Of a DNA stretch of 64,000 nt, positions 1 to 7,875 are shown one piece after another. The stretch's first letter is position 1, and each line of letters starts with the position of its first letter. Source of the DNA: a bacterium (GTDB lineage: Bacteria; Hydrothermota; UBA3073; JACQXS01; JAQTXJ01). The DNA is taken from the NCBI GenBank assembly GCA_028716385.1, contig JAQUPX010000005.1, forward strand, positions 204,865-268,864, read 5' to 3'. The notes under the pieces were generated by a model. It searched no databases, was not told the origin of the DNA, and saw nothing but the letters and a program-made list of their open reading frames with translations. The translations under genes were made by a program, and so were the position numbers.

Positions 1-530
1 ATTTAAAATGGAAAAAAGAAACTACATTACCACGAAAGTTGTAAAAGCACGAAAGCGCGAAGAAAATGTAGTATTTGATGAACTCTTAAGCAAGATTATA
101 AATTTAAATATGTTTTTCGTGACTTTCAGTATTTCTTTGTTCTTTCGTGGTAGAAGTAATAGATAAGAGGATTTAAAATGGAAAAAAGAAACTACATTAC
201 CACGAAAGTTGTAAAAGCACGAAAGCGCGAAGAAAATGTAGTATTTGATGAACTTTCAAACAAGATTATAAATTTAAATATGTTTTTCGTGACTTTCAGT
301 ATTTCTTTGTTTTTTCGTGGTAGAAGTAATAGATAATAGGATTTAAAATGGAAAACAAAAACTACATTACCACGAAAGTTGTAAAAGCGCGAAAGCACGA
401 AGTATTTGATGCTCGTTCAAGTAAAATTATAAATTTGAATATGTTTTTCGTGCCTTTCAAAATTTATTTGTCTTTCGTGGTAATATGTTTTTTGTGTCTT
501 TTGAATTTTCTTTGTTTTTCGTGGTAAAAA
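1..530 (+). repeat. Three tandem copies of a ~170-bp repeat
   Basis: Copies begin at 1, 171 and 341 with the same word (ATTTAAAATGGAAAA). Copies 1 and 2 are nearly identical; copy 3 is diverged and shortened internally by 9 nt, and the array ends just before the ABC gene start at 535. Each unit is bounded by an inverted pair, ACCACGAAAG near the left end and CTTTCGTGGT near the right. Each copy contains an open frame starting at its ATG (8-166, 178-336, 348-527; 52, 52 and 59 residues) encoding peptides that begin MEKRNYITTK or MENKNYITTK. Similar TTK...FRG peptides are, from general knowledge, a recurring type of dispersed repeat in bacterial metagenomes. I do not claim they are expressed. 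Confidence 0.9.
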
Positions 531-534
531 TAAT

Positions 535-1434
535 ATGAATACTGTATCCGTAAAGAACCTAACTAAGTTTTACAATAAACAAAAAGCTCTTGACGATATA
601 TCTTTTGATATCAATACGGGAGAAATATTTGGCATAGTAGGTCCCGATGGCTCCGGGAAAACAACTCTCCTCAGAATACTCACGGGTATTCTCGAAAAAA
701 CGTCCGGCAAAATATCCATAATGGGCCTTGATATTGATAAAGATTACGAAAAAATAAAATACCATACGGGATATATGTCACAAAAGTTCAATCTTTATCC
801 TACTCTGACCGTTGAAGAGAATATTAAATTTTTCGCAGGAATCTTTGGAGTCTCGCAGCAAGAATATAATGATAGGGGAGAGTATCTTCTTAATCTTACG
901 GGGCTTGCAAACTTCAAAACCAGACAGGCAAAAAACTTGTCCGGCGGGATGAAACAAAAACTTGCCCTTATCTCTACCCTTATTCATAAACCTGATGTTC
1001 TCATACTGGATGAACCTACGCTTGGCGTTGACCCCGTTTCAAGAAGGGACTTCTGGCAGATACTACAGGAATTTTCACAAAAAGGAACTTCTATAATCGT
1101 CAGCACTTCTTATATGGACGAAGCCGAACTATGCAATAAAATAATACTCCTTTTTGAAGGCAGAATTATAATCAAAGGCAACCCGATTGAAGTGAAAAAA
1201 ATAGATAACACGGTTATGGAACTTGTCCTGCTTGAAGGAAAAAACATAGATGATAATATAATTCAAAAAATAACTCCTTTTGTCGTAGACATCTCCTTCA
1301 AAGGGGAAAAAATAAGAGTAATACTTAAAAAAGATGGGAAAGAATCTTTTACAAAGGAGTTTAACAAATTGTTTCATATAAACGAAATATCCCCATCAAT
1401 AGAAGATGTATTTATGAGGGAGATGGGAAAGTAA
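535..1434 (+). CDS. ABC-2 exporter ATPase, first subunit (YbhF N-half type)
   Basis: A 299-residue ABC ATPase. Walker A GPDGSGKT is at residues 36-43, the Q-loop Gln at 83, a canonical LSGG signature at 135-138 and Walker B LILDE at 156-160. The GPDG form of Walker A is typical of the N-terminal ATPase of YbhF-like exporters. The switch histidine is missing: the motif reads STSYMDEAE, where the second subunit has TTHYMDEAE. It heads an apparent four-gene operon (two ATPases, then two permeases) for export of a drug or other hydrophobic compound. An HlyD-like adaptor, common in such operons, is not visible; it could lie upstream of the window. The ATG directly follows the repeat array and has no clear ribosome binding site. 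Confidence 0.93.
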   Translation: MNTVSVKNLTKFYNKQKALDDISFDINTGEIFGIVGPDGSGKTTLLRILTGILEKTSGKISIMGLDIDKDYEKIKYHTGYMSQKFNLYPTLTVEENIKFFAGIFGVSQQEYNDRGEYLLNLTGLANFKTRQAKNLSGGMKQKLALISTLIHKPDVLILDEPTLGVDPVSRRDFWQILQEFSQKGTSIIVSTSYMDEAELCNKIILLFEGRIIIKGNPIEVKKIDNTVMELVLLEGKNIDDNIIQKITPFVVDISFKGEKIRVILKKDGKESFTKEFNKLFHINEISPSIEDVFMREMGK

Positions 1435-1464
1435 CTATGGAAAATTATAACACGAAAGACATAT

Positions 1465-1483
1465 CTCAAGCTGGAAGCTTGAG
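1465..1483. repeat. Dispersed palindrome between the two ABC ATPase genes
   Basis: CTCAAGCTGGAAGCTTGAG is a near-perfect hairpin in the 75-bp gap between the two ATPase genes. The reverse-complement form, CTCAAGCTTCCAGCTTGAG, occurs at 5544-5562 upstream of ruvX, and a related version starts near 7784. It is a dispersed element rather than a terminator, since no T-run follows. Confidence 0.7.
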
Positions 1484-1509
1484 TTACAATCAAAAATGCT
1501 TAAATAATT

Positions 1510-2442
1510 ATGGAAAAATATAGCATAGAAGTTCAAAACCTGACAAAAAAGTTCGGAACTTTTACGGCAGTAGACGATATCTCCTTTAACGTAAAAGAAG
1601 GTGAAATACTTGGATTCCTGGGTCCGAACGGCGCAGGAAAAACTACGACGATAAAAGTATTATGCGGGTTGCTTATTCCGACAAAAGGAGACGTATTCGT
1701 AGAAAATTACGATATAAGAAAAGATGTGGAAAAAATAAAAACAATTATCGGGTATATGTCACAGAAATTTTCCTTGTATACAGACCTTACGGTTTATGAA
1801 AATATAAAATTCTATGCCGGTATATATGGTGTCGATAGGGAAGAGGCGAAAATAAAAGAAATAATAGAAATGCTCGATATAGAGGAATATAAAAACACCA
1901 TAACTGCCGAACTTCCCGCGGGAATTAGACAAAGAGTCGCTCTTGCAACCGCTTTTATTCATAGCCCTAAAATCCTTTTCCTTGATGAGCCGACTGCCGG
2001 AGTTGACCCTGTGTTAAGAAGAAAATTCTGGGCAATAATAAAAAAATGGGCTCAGCAAGGCACGACCATACTCGTTACTACCCATTATATGGATGAAGCG
2101 GAAAATTGTAATAGAATTGCGTTGATAAACCAGGGCAAACTTGTTGATATTGGCGAAATAGATGAAATAAAAGGAAAATTCATAAAAGGAAACATACTAT
2201 GTGTTGAACTTTCCGAAAATTACGTAAAAGAATTTAATACGCTGAAAAAAATAGAAATGCCCGTAAAAGATATATCGTTGCATGGCTCTATTGTCCATAT
2301 TATACAGGATATTGATATTGAAGAAGCAAAGAAAAAAATAAAAGATTATTGTAAAACTAAAGAAATAAAATACAAAAATATTTTTGAAGATAAACCTTCG
2401 CTGGAAGATATTTTTATAAACCTTATCAGGAAGAAATCATAA
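1510..2442 (+). CDS. ABC-2 exporter ATPase, second subunit (YbhF C-half type)
   Basis: A 310-residue ABC ATPase. Walker A GPNGAGKT is at 38-45, the Q-loop Gln at 85, Walker B LFLDE at 156-160 and the switch His at 192 (TTHYMDEAE). The signature motif is degenerate (LPAG at 135-138 instead of LSGG), as in the second ATPase domain of YbhF-like proteins. With the upstream ATPase it should form a heterodimer having one intact and one degenerate ATP site. The stop is 1 nt before the start of the first permease, so translation is probably coupled. Residues after about 215 form the usual C-terminal extension of drug-exporter ATPases. Confidence 0.94.
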   Translation: MEKYSIEVQNLTKKFGTFTAVDDISFNVKEGEILGFLGPNGAGKTTTIKVLCGLLIPTKGDVFVENYDIRKDVEKIKTIIGYMSQKFSLYTDLTVYENIKFYAGIYGVDREEAKIKEIIEMLDIEEYKNTITAELPAGIRQRVALATAFIHSPKILFLDEPTAGVDPVLRRKFWAIIKKWAQQGTTILVTTHYMDEAENCNRIALINQGKLVDIGEIDEIKGKFIKGNILCVELSENYVKEFNTLKKIEMPVKDISLHGSIVHIIQDIDIEEAKKKIKDYCKTKEIKYKNIFEDKPSLEDIFINLIRKKS

Positions 2443-2443
2443 A

Positions 2444-3589
2444 ATGTTAAACTTTCAGAGAATATACGCTTTATTTAAAAAAGAGTTCGTGGAAATCGTA
2501 AGAGATAAACGTTCTCTTGTTATAGTCTTTATAATGCCCATAGTAATGATTCTTATCTATGGGTATGCCGTAACTTTTGACATTAAAAATATTGATATAG
2601 GCATAATAGACAGGGATAACTCTTCTCTATCAAGAGGATATATAAACAAAATAGTCAGTTCGGGATACTTTATTCCTTACAAAGATGCATATAACAATAT
2701 GGATGAAAATATCAAAGCATTAAGAAGGGAAAGAATAAAAGTAATAATAGTAATACCTTACGATTTTACCGCTAACTTGAAAAAAGGGAAAGATGTGCAA
2801 ATACAATGTATTGTTGATGGAAGTATAGCAAATACGGCAATAATCGGTGTCGGTTATTTGCAGGTGCTAACTTCTAACTTTGCAAATAATATTAAAATGG
2901 ATTTCGTCAAAAGCAAAGGAATAAATTCCAAAAAATTTCCCTATATATCGCCGGAAATAAGAGTCTGGTATAACCAGGAACTCAGGAGCACTAATTTCAT
3001 AGTGCCGGGACTTATATCTACAATAATGATGCTTGTTGCTGCACTGCTCACATCCTTAACGATAGTCAGGGAAAGAGAAAACGGCACTTACGAGGAAATA
3101 ATGTCAACGCCTGTAACTTCGGCAGAATTGATTATAGGAAAACTTACACCATACATTATAATAGGTCTTATAGATGTTTTGCTCGTAACATTATTTGGTG
3201 TGTTATGGTTCCATGTGCCTTTCAGGGGAAACATAATTACACTCCTTTTCTTTTCTTTCCTTTTTATCTTATGTGCGCTCGGTATGGGTATGCTAATGTC
3301 CAGCATAGCAAAAAAGCAGGAAGAAGCAATTATGATGACGTTTTTTTCTGCGCTACTTCCTTCTATCCTCTTATCAGGATTTGTATTCCCTGTAGAAAGT
3401 ATGCCTAAAGCTATCCAGGTATTTTCATATTTTGTGCCTGCAAGATATTTCTTGAATGTCCTGCGGGCTATCTTCTTAAAACAAGACGTTACTATTTTAA
3501 TGCTTTATAAAGAAGCATTGTTTTTAATAGCGGTTAGTATCTTTTTCCTTGTTGTTGCGTCAAAGGTTATTAAAAAGAGAAAACTTTAA
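2444..3589 (+). CDS. ABC-2 type permease (YbhS-like)
   Basis: A 381-residue membrane protein of the ABC-2 permease family. There is one transmembrane helix near residues 24-44, a large extracytoplasmic segment to about residue 180, then five hydrophobic helices. The cytoplasmic loop RERENGTYEEIMSTPV is the characteristic ABC-2 coupling element that precedes the second helix bundle. It starts 1 nt after the second ATPase stop and ends 8 nt before the second permease. It resembles YbhS/YbhR and likely forms the channel with the next gene product. Substrate unknown. Confidence 0.92.
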   Translation: MLNFQRIYALFKKEFVEIVRDKRSLVIVFIMPIVMILIYGYAVTFDIKNIDIGIIDRDNSSLSRGYINKIVSSGYFIPYKDAYNNMDENIKALRRERIKVIIVIPYDFTANLKKGKDVQIQCIVDGSIANTAIIGVGYLQVLTSNFANNIKMDFVKSKGINSKKFPYISPEIRVWYNQELRSTNFIVPGLISTIMMLVAALLTSLTIVRERENGTYEEIMSTPVTSAELIIGKLTPYIIIGLIDVLLVTLFGVLWFHVPFRGNIITLLFFSFLFILCALGMGMLMSSIAKKQEEAIMMTFFSALLPSILLSGFVFPVESMPKAIQVFSYFVPARYFLNVLRAIFLKQDVTILMLYKEALFLIAVSIFFLVVASKVIKKRKL

Positions 3590-3597
3590 TCTATTGT

Positions 3598-4734
3598 ATG
3601 AAAACAAGTAAAAGCAGAATATTAAAAATATTTCATAAAGAAATTTTACATATAATCAGGGGACGTATGTTACCGCTTCTGGTAGTTGCTCCAATCCTTC
3701 AGATGCTTGTATTCGGGGATGTTGTTACGACGGAAATTAAACATATTTCAATAATGGTGGTAGACAGGAGTTTAAGTTCTTATTCGAGGCTATTGATTTC
3801 TAAGTTTTCCAATGTAGAATATTTTGACCTTAAAACCGTATCAAATGACAGAAATGACATACAAACGGCTTTGACTAAAGGCGATGTGAAATGTGTTTTA
3901 AGTATACCTGAAGATTTTGAGGAGAAAATAAAAAAAGGAGAAAAAACGAGTTTGCAGTTTATTACCGACGGTAGCAACTCAAATGTTGGCAGTGCAGCGC
4001 TTAATTATGGGTCAATTATAATTTATAATTTTTCAAAAGAAATATTTAGCGATAAAATGAGACAATTCGGAAACGTTATAGGCCATATTCCCGATATAAC
4101 CATTGAAGAAAGAATATTGTTTAACCCGGAACTCAAAAGCACGGATACAATGATACCAGGGATTATCGGGCTTATACTTATAATAGTTACGATGGTTATC
4201 GCCTCTCTTTCTCTTGTTAAGGAAAAAGAGTACGGGAACATAGAACAACTTATCGTTACTCCAATCAAGCCTTACGAACTTCTTTTGGGGAAAATTCTCC
4301 CGTATATAATAATCGGTCTTATAGACGTCATATTTATAACGGTTGCGGGAATACTTATATTTAAGGTGCCTTTTATGGGAAACATTCTGCTCCTGCTTGT
4401 TCTTTCTTTGCTTGCTATATTCGTGAATCTTGGTATCGGTACGTTCATATCAACTATTTCAGCGACTCAACAGCAGGCAATGATAAGCGCAATGTTTTTT
4501 ATGCTCCCCAATATGTTATTATCGGGTTTTATCTTCCCGATAAAAAATATGCCGCAGGTTATACAGTATATAACTTATATAATGCCGCTGAGATATTATA
4601 TTGTAATATTAAGGGGGATCTTCTTGAAAGGATTGACCTTTATGGAGTTATTGCCCGAAGTAACGGCACTTTTTATATACGCGCTTGTTGTCTCCATCCT
4701 CGCTCTCAAGAAATTCAAAAAAACGGTAGGCTAA
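3598..4734 (+). CDS. ABC-2 type permease (YbhR-like)
   Basis: A 378-residue paralogue of the preceding permease with the same topology: a first helix, a long extracytoplasmic region, then five helices. The conserved loop is KEKEYGNIEQLIVTPI. It is last in the four-gene exporter operon. Two different permeases plus two different ATPases imply a fully heteromeric transporter. No terminator is obvious; the 3' flank contains dispersed palindromes. Confidence 0.92.
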   Translation: MKTSKSRILKIFHKEILHIIRGRMLPLLVVAPILQMLVFGDVVTTEIKHISIMVVDRSLSSYSRLLISKFSNVEYFDLKTVSNDRNDIQTALTKGDVKCVLSIPEDFEEKIKKGEKTSLQFITDGSNSNVGSAALNYGSIIIYNFSKEIFSDKMRQFGNVIGHIPDITIEERILFNPELKSTDTMIPGIIGLILIIVTMVIASLSLVKEKEYGNIEQLIVTPIKPYELLLGKILPYIIIGLIDVIFITVAGILIFKVPFMGNILLLLVLSLLAIFVNLGIGTFISTISATQQQAMISAMFFMLPNMLLSGFIFPIKNMPQVIQYITYIMPLRYYIVILRGIFLKGLTFMELLPEVTALFIYALVVSILALKKFKKTVG

Positions 4735-5123
4735 AACAATTAGCTTTAATTCTTTTTAATTACCCCGTTCTTTAGGACGGGGGCTGAAGTCAATCAAAAA
4801 TATTCTATCGGGCTTTAGCCCAAAACAGCTTGTTGTCTCTTATGTTTGTCATTCCTGCGGAAGTTGAAGATCCCGCCCTGGCGGTGGCAGGAATCTATCT
4901 TTTTGTTTGAAGGATAATCGGAATATAATCAGTGGCTTTATCCACCGTAAATGGAGCAAATTGTTAATAAACCCTGGCAGGGCGTAGCTAAAGTCTGTTG
5001 TTCACATTCTTTTTGTCATTCTGAACGAAGTGAAGAATCTCAATCAGTGGCGGTAGCTTTTAGAAATTGCTATCTAACTCTAGGACTATTAGTTACTTCC
5101 CCGACTACAAAACTCCCCGTTCC
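4735..5123. repeat. Gene-free stretch with dispersed palindromes
   Basis: No gene seen. It contains a hairpin CCCCGTTCTTTAGGACGGGG (around 4763-4782), the motif GGGCTTTAGCCC near 4810 (also at about 58640), a CCTGGCAGG hairpin near 4972, and an element read as CATTCTGAACGAAGTGAAG near 5020. These are common intergenic repeat types; open frames across them look spurious. Confidence 0.6.
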
Positions 5124-5534
5124 CTACGGCAGGGAAGCAAGATATTCTTCAAGTATCAGCGTTGCGGCATACTTATCTATGTTCCCTTTTTCTTTGGATG
5201 GATGTTTCCCGAGGTCTTTTAATATTTTTTCTACTTCTACGGTGCTGTATCTTTCATCCCATAGTTCAACATTGATATTGAATTTAAGTTGAATCGCTCT
5301 TGCAAATTCTCTTGCTTTTGTAGTGACTTTGTCATCTTTTCCGTCCGTTCGCAACGGAAGCCCAACAACTACCGTTTTTATATCATATTGTTGAAACACT
5401 TCTTCCAATCCTTCCCATAATTTATTACTTTCTAAAGTTTTTAGCGGTTCAACCATTTTAAATCCCGGTATTGAAATCGCTAACCCTATTCTTTTTTCTC
5501 CATAATCAATTGCAAGAATTCGTTGTTCGTTCAT
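5124..5534 (-). CDS. ruvX: RuvX/YqgF family putative pre-16S rRNA nuclease
   Basis: A 136-residue protein of typical length for the YqgF/RuvX family, an RNase H-like fold implicated in pre-16S rRNA maturation and proposed as a Holliday-junction resolvase. The N-terminus has the family motif LAIDYGEKRIGLAIS with the catalytic Asp. The middle has VVVGLPLRTDG, and the later motif ELWDERYST supplies a second acidic residue. The C-terminal DKYAATLILEEYL helix also fits. It is a single gene downstream of and in the same direction as the potassium-uptake pair. Confidence 0.95.
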   Translation of the reverse strand: MNEQRILAIDYGEKRIGLAISIPGFKMVEPLKTLESNKLWEGLEEVFQQYDIKTVVVGLPLRTDGKDDKVTTKAREFARAIQLKFNINVELWDERYSTVEVEKILKDLGKHPSKEKGNIDKYAATLILEEYLASLP

Positions 5535-5637
5535 ATAGTGTAACTCAAGCTTCCAGCTTGAGTGCCTTTTTTAATTTAAGGTTCTGGATTGAGTATCTTT
5601 TCTCACTTAAATGTATAACTTGTAGGTATATAAACAA

Positions 5638-6342
5638 TTATTTTACCTTACCTAGCCGCTCTATATCTTTATTGGACCCGATTATTACAAGCCTGTCGAA
5701 TTTTATTAACTCTGTTTTTGGAGCGGGTGCAATTATAATATTCTCACCTTCCCCGGTTGGTTCTAATTTTCCGTCTTTTCTTATCTGGATTTGTCCCTGT
5801 TTCCTTTTTATCGCTATAATCTGCACTCCGTATTTTGTTCGTATTTCCAATTTTTCAATGGTTTTTCCTACAAAAGTATCCGGTACTTCCGTTTCTACGA
5901 TTGAATAATCAGGCGCAAGTTTTATGTGTTCAAAAATATCCGGCTCAATAAGCCATTCGGCTACCTTTTCACCCATTTCCTGTTCGGCATAAATTACTCT
6001 TGTGGCGCCTACTTTTTCCAGTACTTTCCCTTGCAATACTGTAGTCGCTTTTGTGATAACAATCGGCACACCTAATTCTTTTAAAGAAAGTGTAACCAAT
6101 ATACTTGAAGAAATGTCATCTCCCATTCCCACAATTGCGGCATCTACTGTAGCAACACCGCTTTCTTTCAGTGCCTCAATATCCGTCGCATCCATTTCAA
6201 GCGCTTTTGTTACTAATTCTGCCGCTAGTTCTACTTTTTTCCCGTCTTTATCTATACCGATTACCTGCATTTCTTTCTTAATTAAAGCATTTGCTACTGC
6301 CATCCCAAAGTTCCCTAATCCAATAACTGCATATTGTCCCAT
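5638..6342 (-). CDS. ktrA: Potassium channel regulatory subunit KtrA/TrkA
   Basis: A 234-residue cytoplasmic RCK protein. Residues 1-120 form the NAD(H)/ATP-binding Rossmann RCK-N domain, with GLGNFG at the start and an acidic residue (IDKDGKKV) after the second strand. Residues about 135-215 form the RCK-C ligand-binding domain. It gates the TrkH/KtrB-type pore encoded 15 nt upstream, so the two form an operon (ktrB-ktrA). Single-RCK length favours KtrA/KtrC over the double-RCK TrkA. Confidence 0.94.
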   Translation of the reverse strand: MGQYAVIGLGNFGMAVANALIKKEMQVIGIDKDGKKVELAAELVTKALEMDATDIEALKESGVATVDAAIVGMGDDISSSILVTLSLKELGVPIVITKATTVLQGKVLEKVGATRVIYAEQEMGEKVAEWLIEPDIFEHIKLAPDYSIVETEVPDTFVGKTIEKLEIRTKYGVQIIAIKRKQGQIQIRKDGKLEPTGEGENIIIAPAPKTELIKFDRLVIIGSNKDIERLGKVK

Positions 6343-6357
6343 AATTCCTCCGTTCCC

Positions 6358-7698
6358 TTACCCCACCAACACTTCATCTTTTGGGTATTTTATTATTTCT
6401 CTTTCCGGTAATGGTAAAAATAATGTTCCCACTATAAGTGGACCTACTCTGCCAATTAACATAGTTATGATAAGAACTATTTTGCCTATATTTGTAAAGT
6501 CATACGCAAGACTGCAATAGGGGTTAATTTTGGAACCCATTGACAAACCTACCGTGCCAAATGCCGATACATCTTCAAAAATAATAGCAATAAGCGATTG
6601 CCCTTTCTCTGAACAAGCAAGTATCATTATACCTGCAAGTACGACCAGTATTGCCGTAAACGTAACAGCATAAACTTTCTCAATATTCACATGCCCCATC
6701 TTTCTATTAAAACAAACTATATCCCGTTTTTTCTTCATAAACGCTACCAAACAAAGCCATATGATTGCAGCGCTTGTTGTTTTTATACCTCCACCGGTTC
6801 CACCCGGAGATGCCCCGATAAACATTAAAATTATAGTAAGCAAAAGAGTTGCTGATTGGTAATTACCTACGTTAACTACCTGGAATCCTGCTGTCCTTGG
6901 AGTAACGGACTGGAAAAATGATGCCAGAATCTTTGTTTTTACCGGAAATGCTGCTAAAGTTCCCGACCATTCAAATGCAAGAACCCCGATTATTCCTATA
7001 CCGAGCAATATAAGAGTGGTAATTATAACGAGTTTTGCGTTCAAATCAAGCCTTTTCTTGTGAAGTATATTCTCCCGTATGTCTCGCCATACGACAAAAC
7101 CTAATCCCCCGAATATAATAAGCAACCCTATTGTTAAAATAACTACAGGTGAGTCTATGAAACTACATAAATTGTCTGAAAATAACGAAAACCCTGCATT
7201 GCAAAATGCGCTTACCGAATGGAATATTCCCTTAAAAATGGCTCCTGGTATTCCCATTGCTGCAAAACAAATACTCAATATAACGGCGCCTATTAATTCA
7301 AAAGTTACCGTAATTTTAATAAGTTTTACCATAAATCTTTGTATCTCACCGGAAGAAGAATATCCTATGGATTCTTCCGTTAAGGTAGTCTGGCGAACGG
7401 AAAACCTTTTTCTAAGCAGAAAAAACAATAATGCCGCTATGCTCATATATCCTATCCCGCCTATTTGTATTAACAAAAGCATAACTATGTGTCCAAAAGT
7501 GGTAAAATCGTTGGGAGTATCTTTAATATTAAGCCCGGTTACACATACGGAAGAAACTGCGGTAAATAAACCATCTACAAAACTACATTCTTTCCCCTCG
7601 GGTGAAGCAATTGGCAATGTAAGTAATATTCCGCCTACCAGCCCTAAACTCAAAAAACCGATGAAAATAATTTTAGAAGGAGTAAACCATTTAACCAT
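6358..7698 (-). CDS. ktrB: Potassium/sodium uptake pore subunit, TrkH/KtrB family
   Basis: A 446-residue polytopic membrane protein with four pore-loop repeats, each carrying the selectivity-filter glycine: SVCVTGLN, FCNAGFS, TPRTAGFQ and FGTVGLS. This four-fold MPM arrangement defines the Trk/Ktr/HKT superfamily. Length fits KtrB (about 450). Its regulator follows after 15 nt. A clear promoter lies just upstream (7714-7741), leaving only a very short leader. Confidence 0.95.
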   Translation of the reverse strand: MVKWFTPSKIIFIGFLSLGLVGGILLTLPIASPEGKECSFVDGLFTAVSSVCVTGLNIKDTPNDFTTFGHIVMLLLIQIGGIGYMSIAALLFFLLRKRFSVRQTTLTEESIGYSSSGEIQRFMVKLIKITVTFELIGAVILSICFAAMGIPGAIFKGIFHSVSAFCNAGFSLFSDNLCSFIDSPVVILTIGLLIIFGGLGFVVWRDIRENILHKKRLDLNAKLVIITTLILLGIGIIGVLAFEWSGTLAAFPVKTKILASFFQSVTPRTAGFQVVNVGNYQSATLLLTIILMFIGASPGGTGGGIKTTSAAIIWLCLVAFMKKKRDIVCFNRKMGHVNIEKVYAVTFTAILVVLAGIMILACSEKGQSLIAIIFEDVSAFGTVGLSMGSKINPYCSLAYDFTNIGKIVLIITMLIGRVGPLIVGTLFLPLPEREIIKYPKDEVLVG

Positions 7699-7713
7699 AT
7701 ATATTATTAACGT

Positions 7714-7741
7714 ATATTAGCATAATAGATAAACAAGTCAA
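7714..7741 (-). promoter_or_regulatory. Promoter of ktrBA
   Basis: On the minus strand TTGACT (7736-7741), 16-bp spacer, TAATAT (7714-7719). The ktrB ATG is 15 nt past the -10 box, so the leader would be only about 9 nt. Confidence 0.75.
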
Positions 7742-7875
7742 GAAATACTGTGCGGATGCCGTAATTAGATTATTTTGTAAGTGTAACTCAAGCTTCCCTG
7801 CCTACCGTCAGGCAGGTAGTTTAAGTCTTTGTAGTTTTAACTTAAGCTTCTAGTTTAAGTTTCTATGTATGGGCC

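Noticed and set aside
1-530. CRISPR-like array
   Set aside because: Only three units of 170 bp, nearly identical throughout, with no short repeat and variable spacer pattern and no cas genes.
4763-4782. Terminator after the ABC exporter operon
   Set aside because: The hairpin has no following T-run and belongs to a dispersed palindrome type.
4951-5292. Plus-strand open frame beginning MEQIVNKPWQG
   Set aside because: It overlaps ruvX on the other strand and runs through a known type of dispersed repeat (HSERSEES); not a gene.
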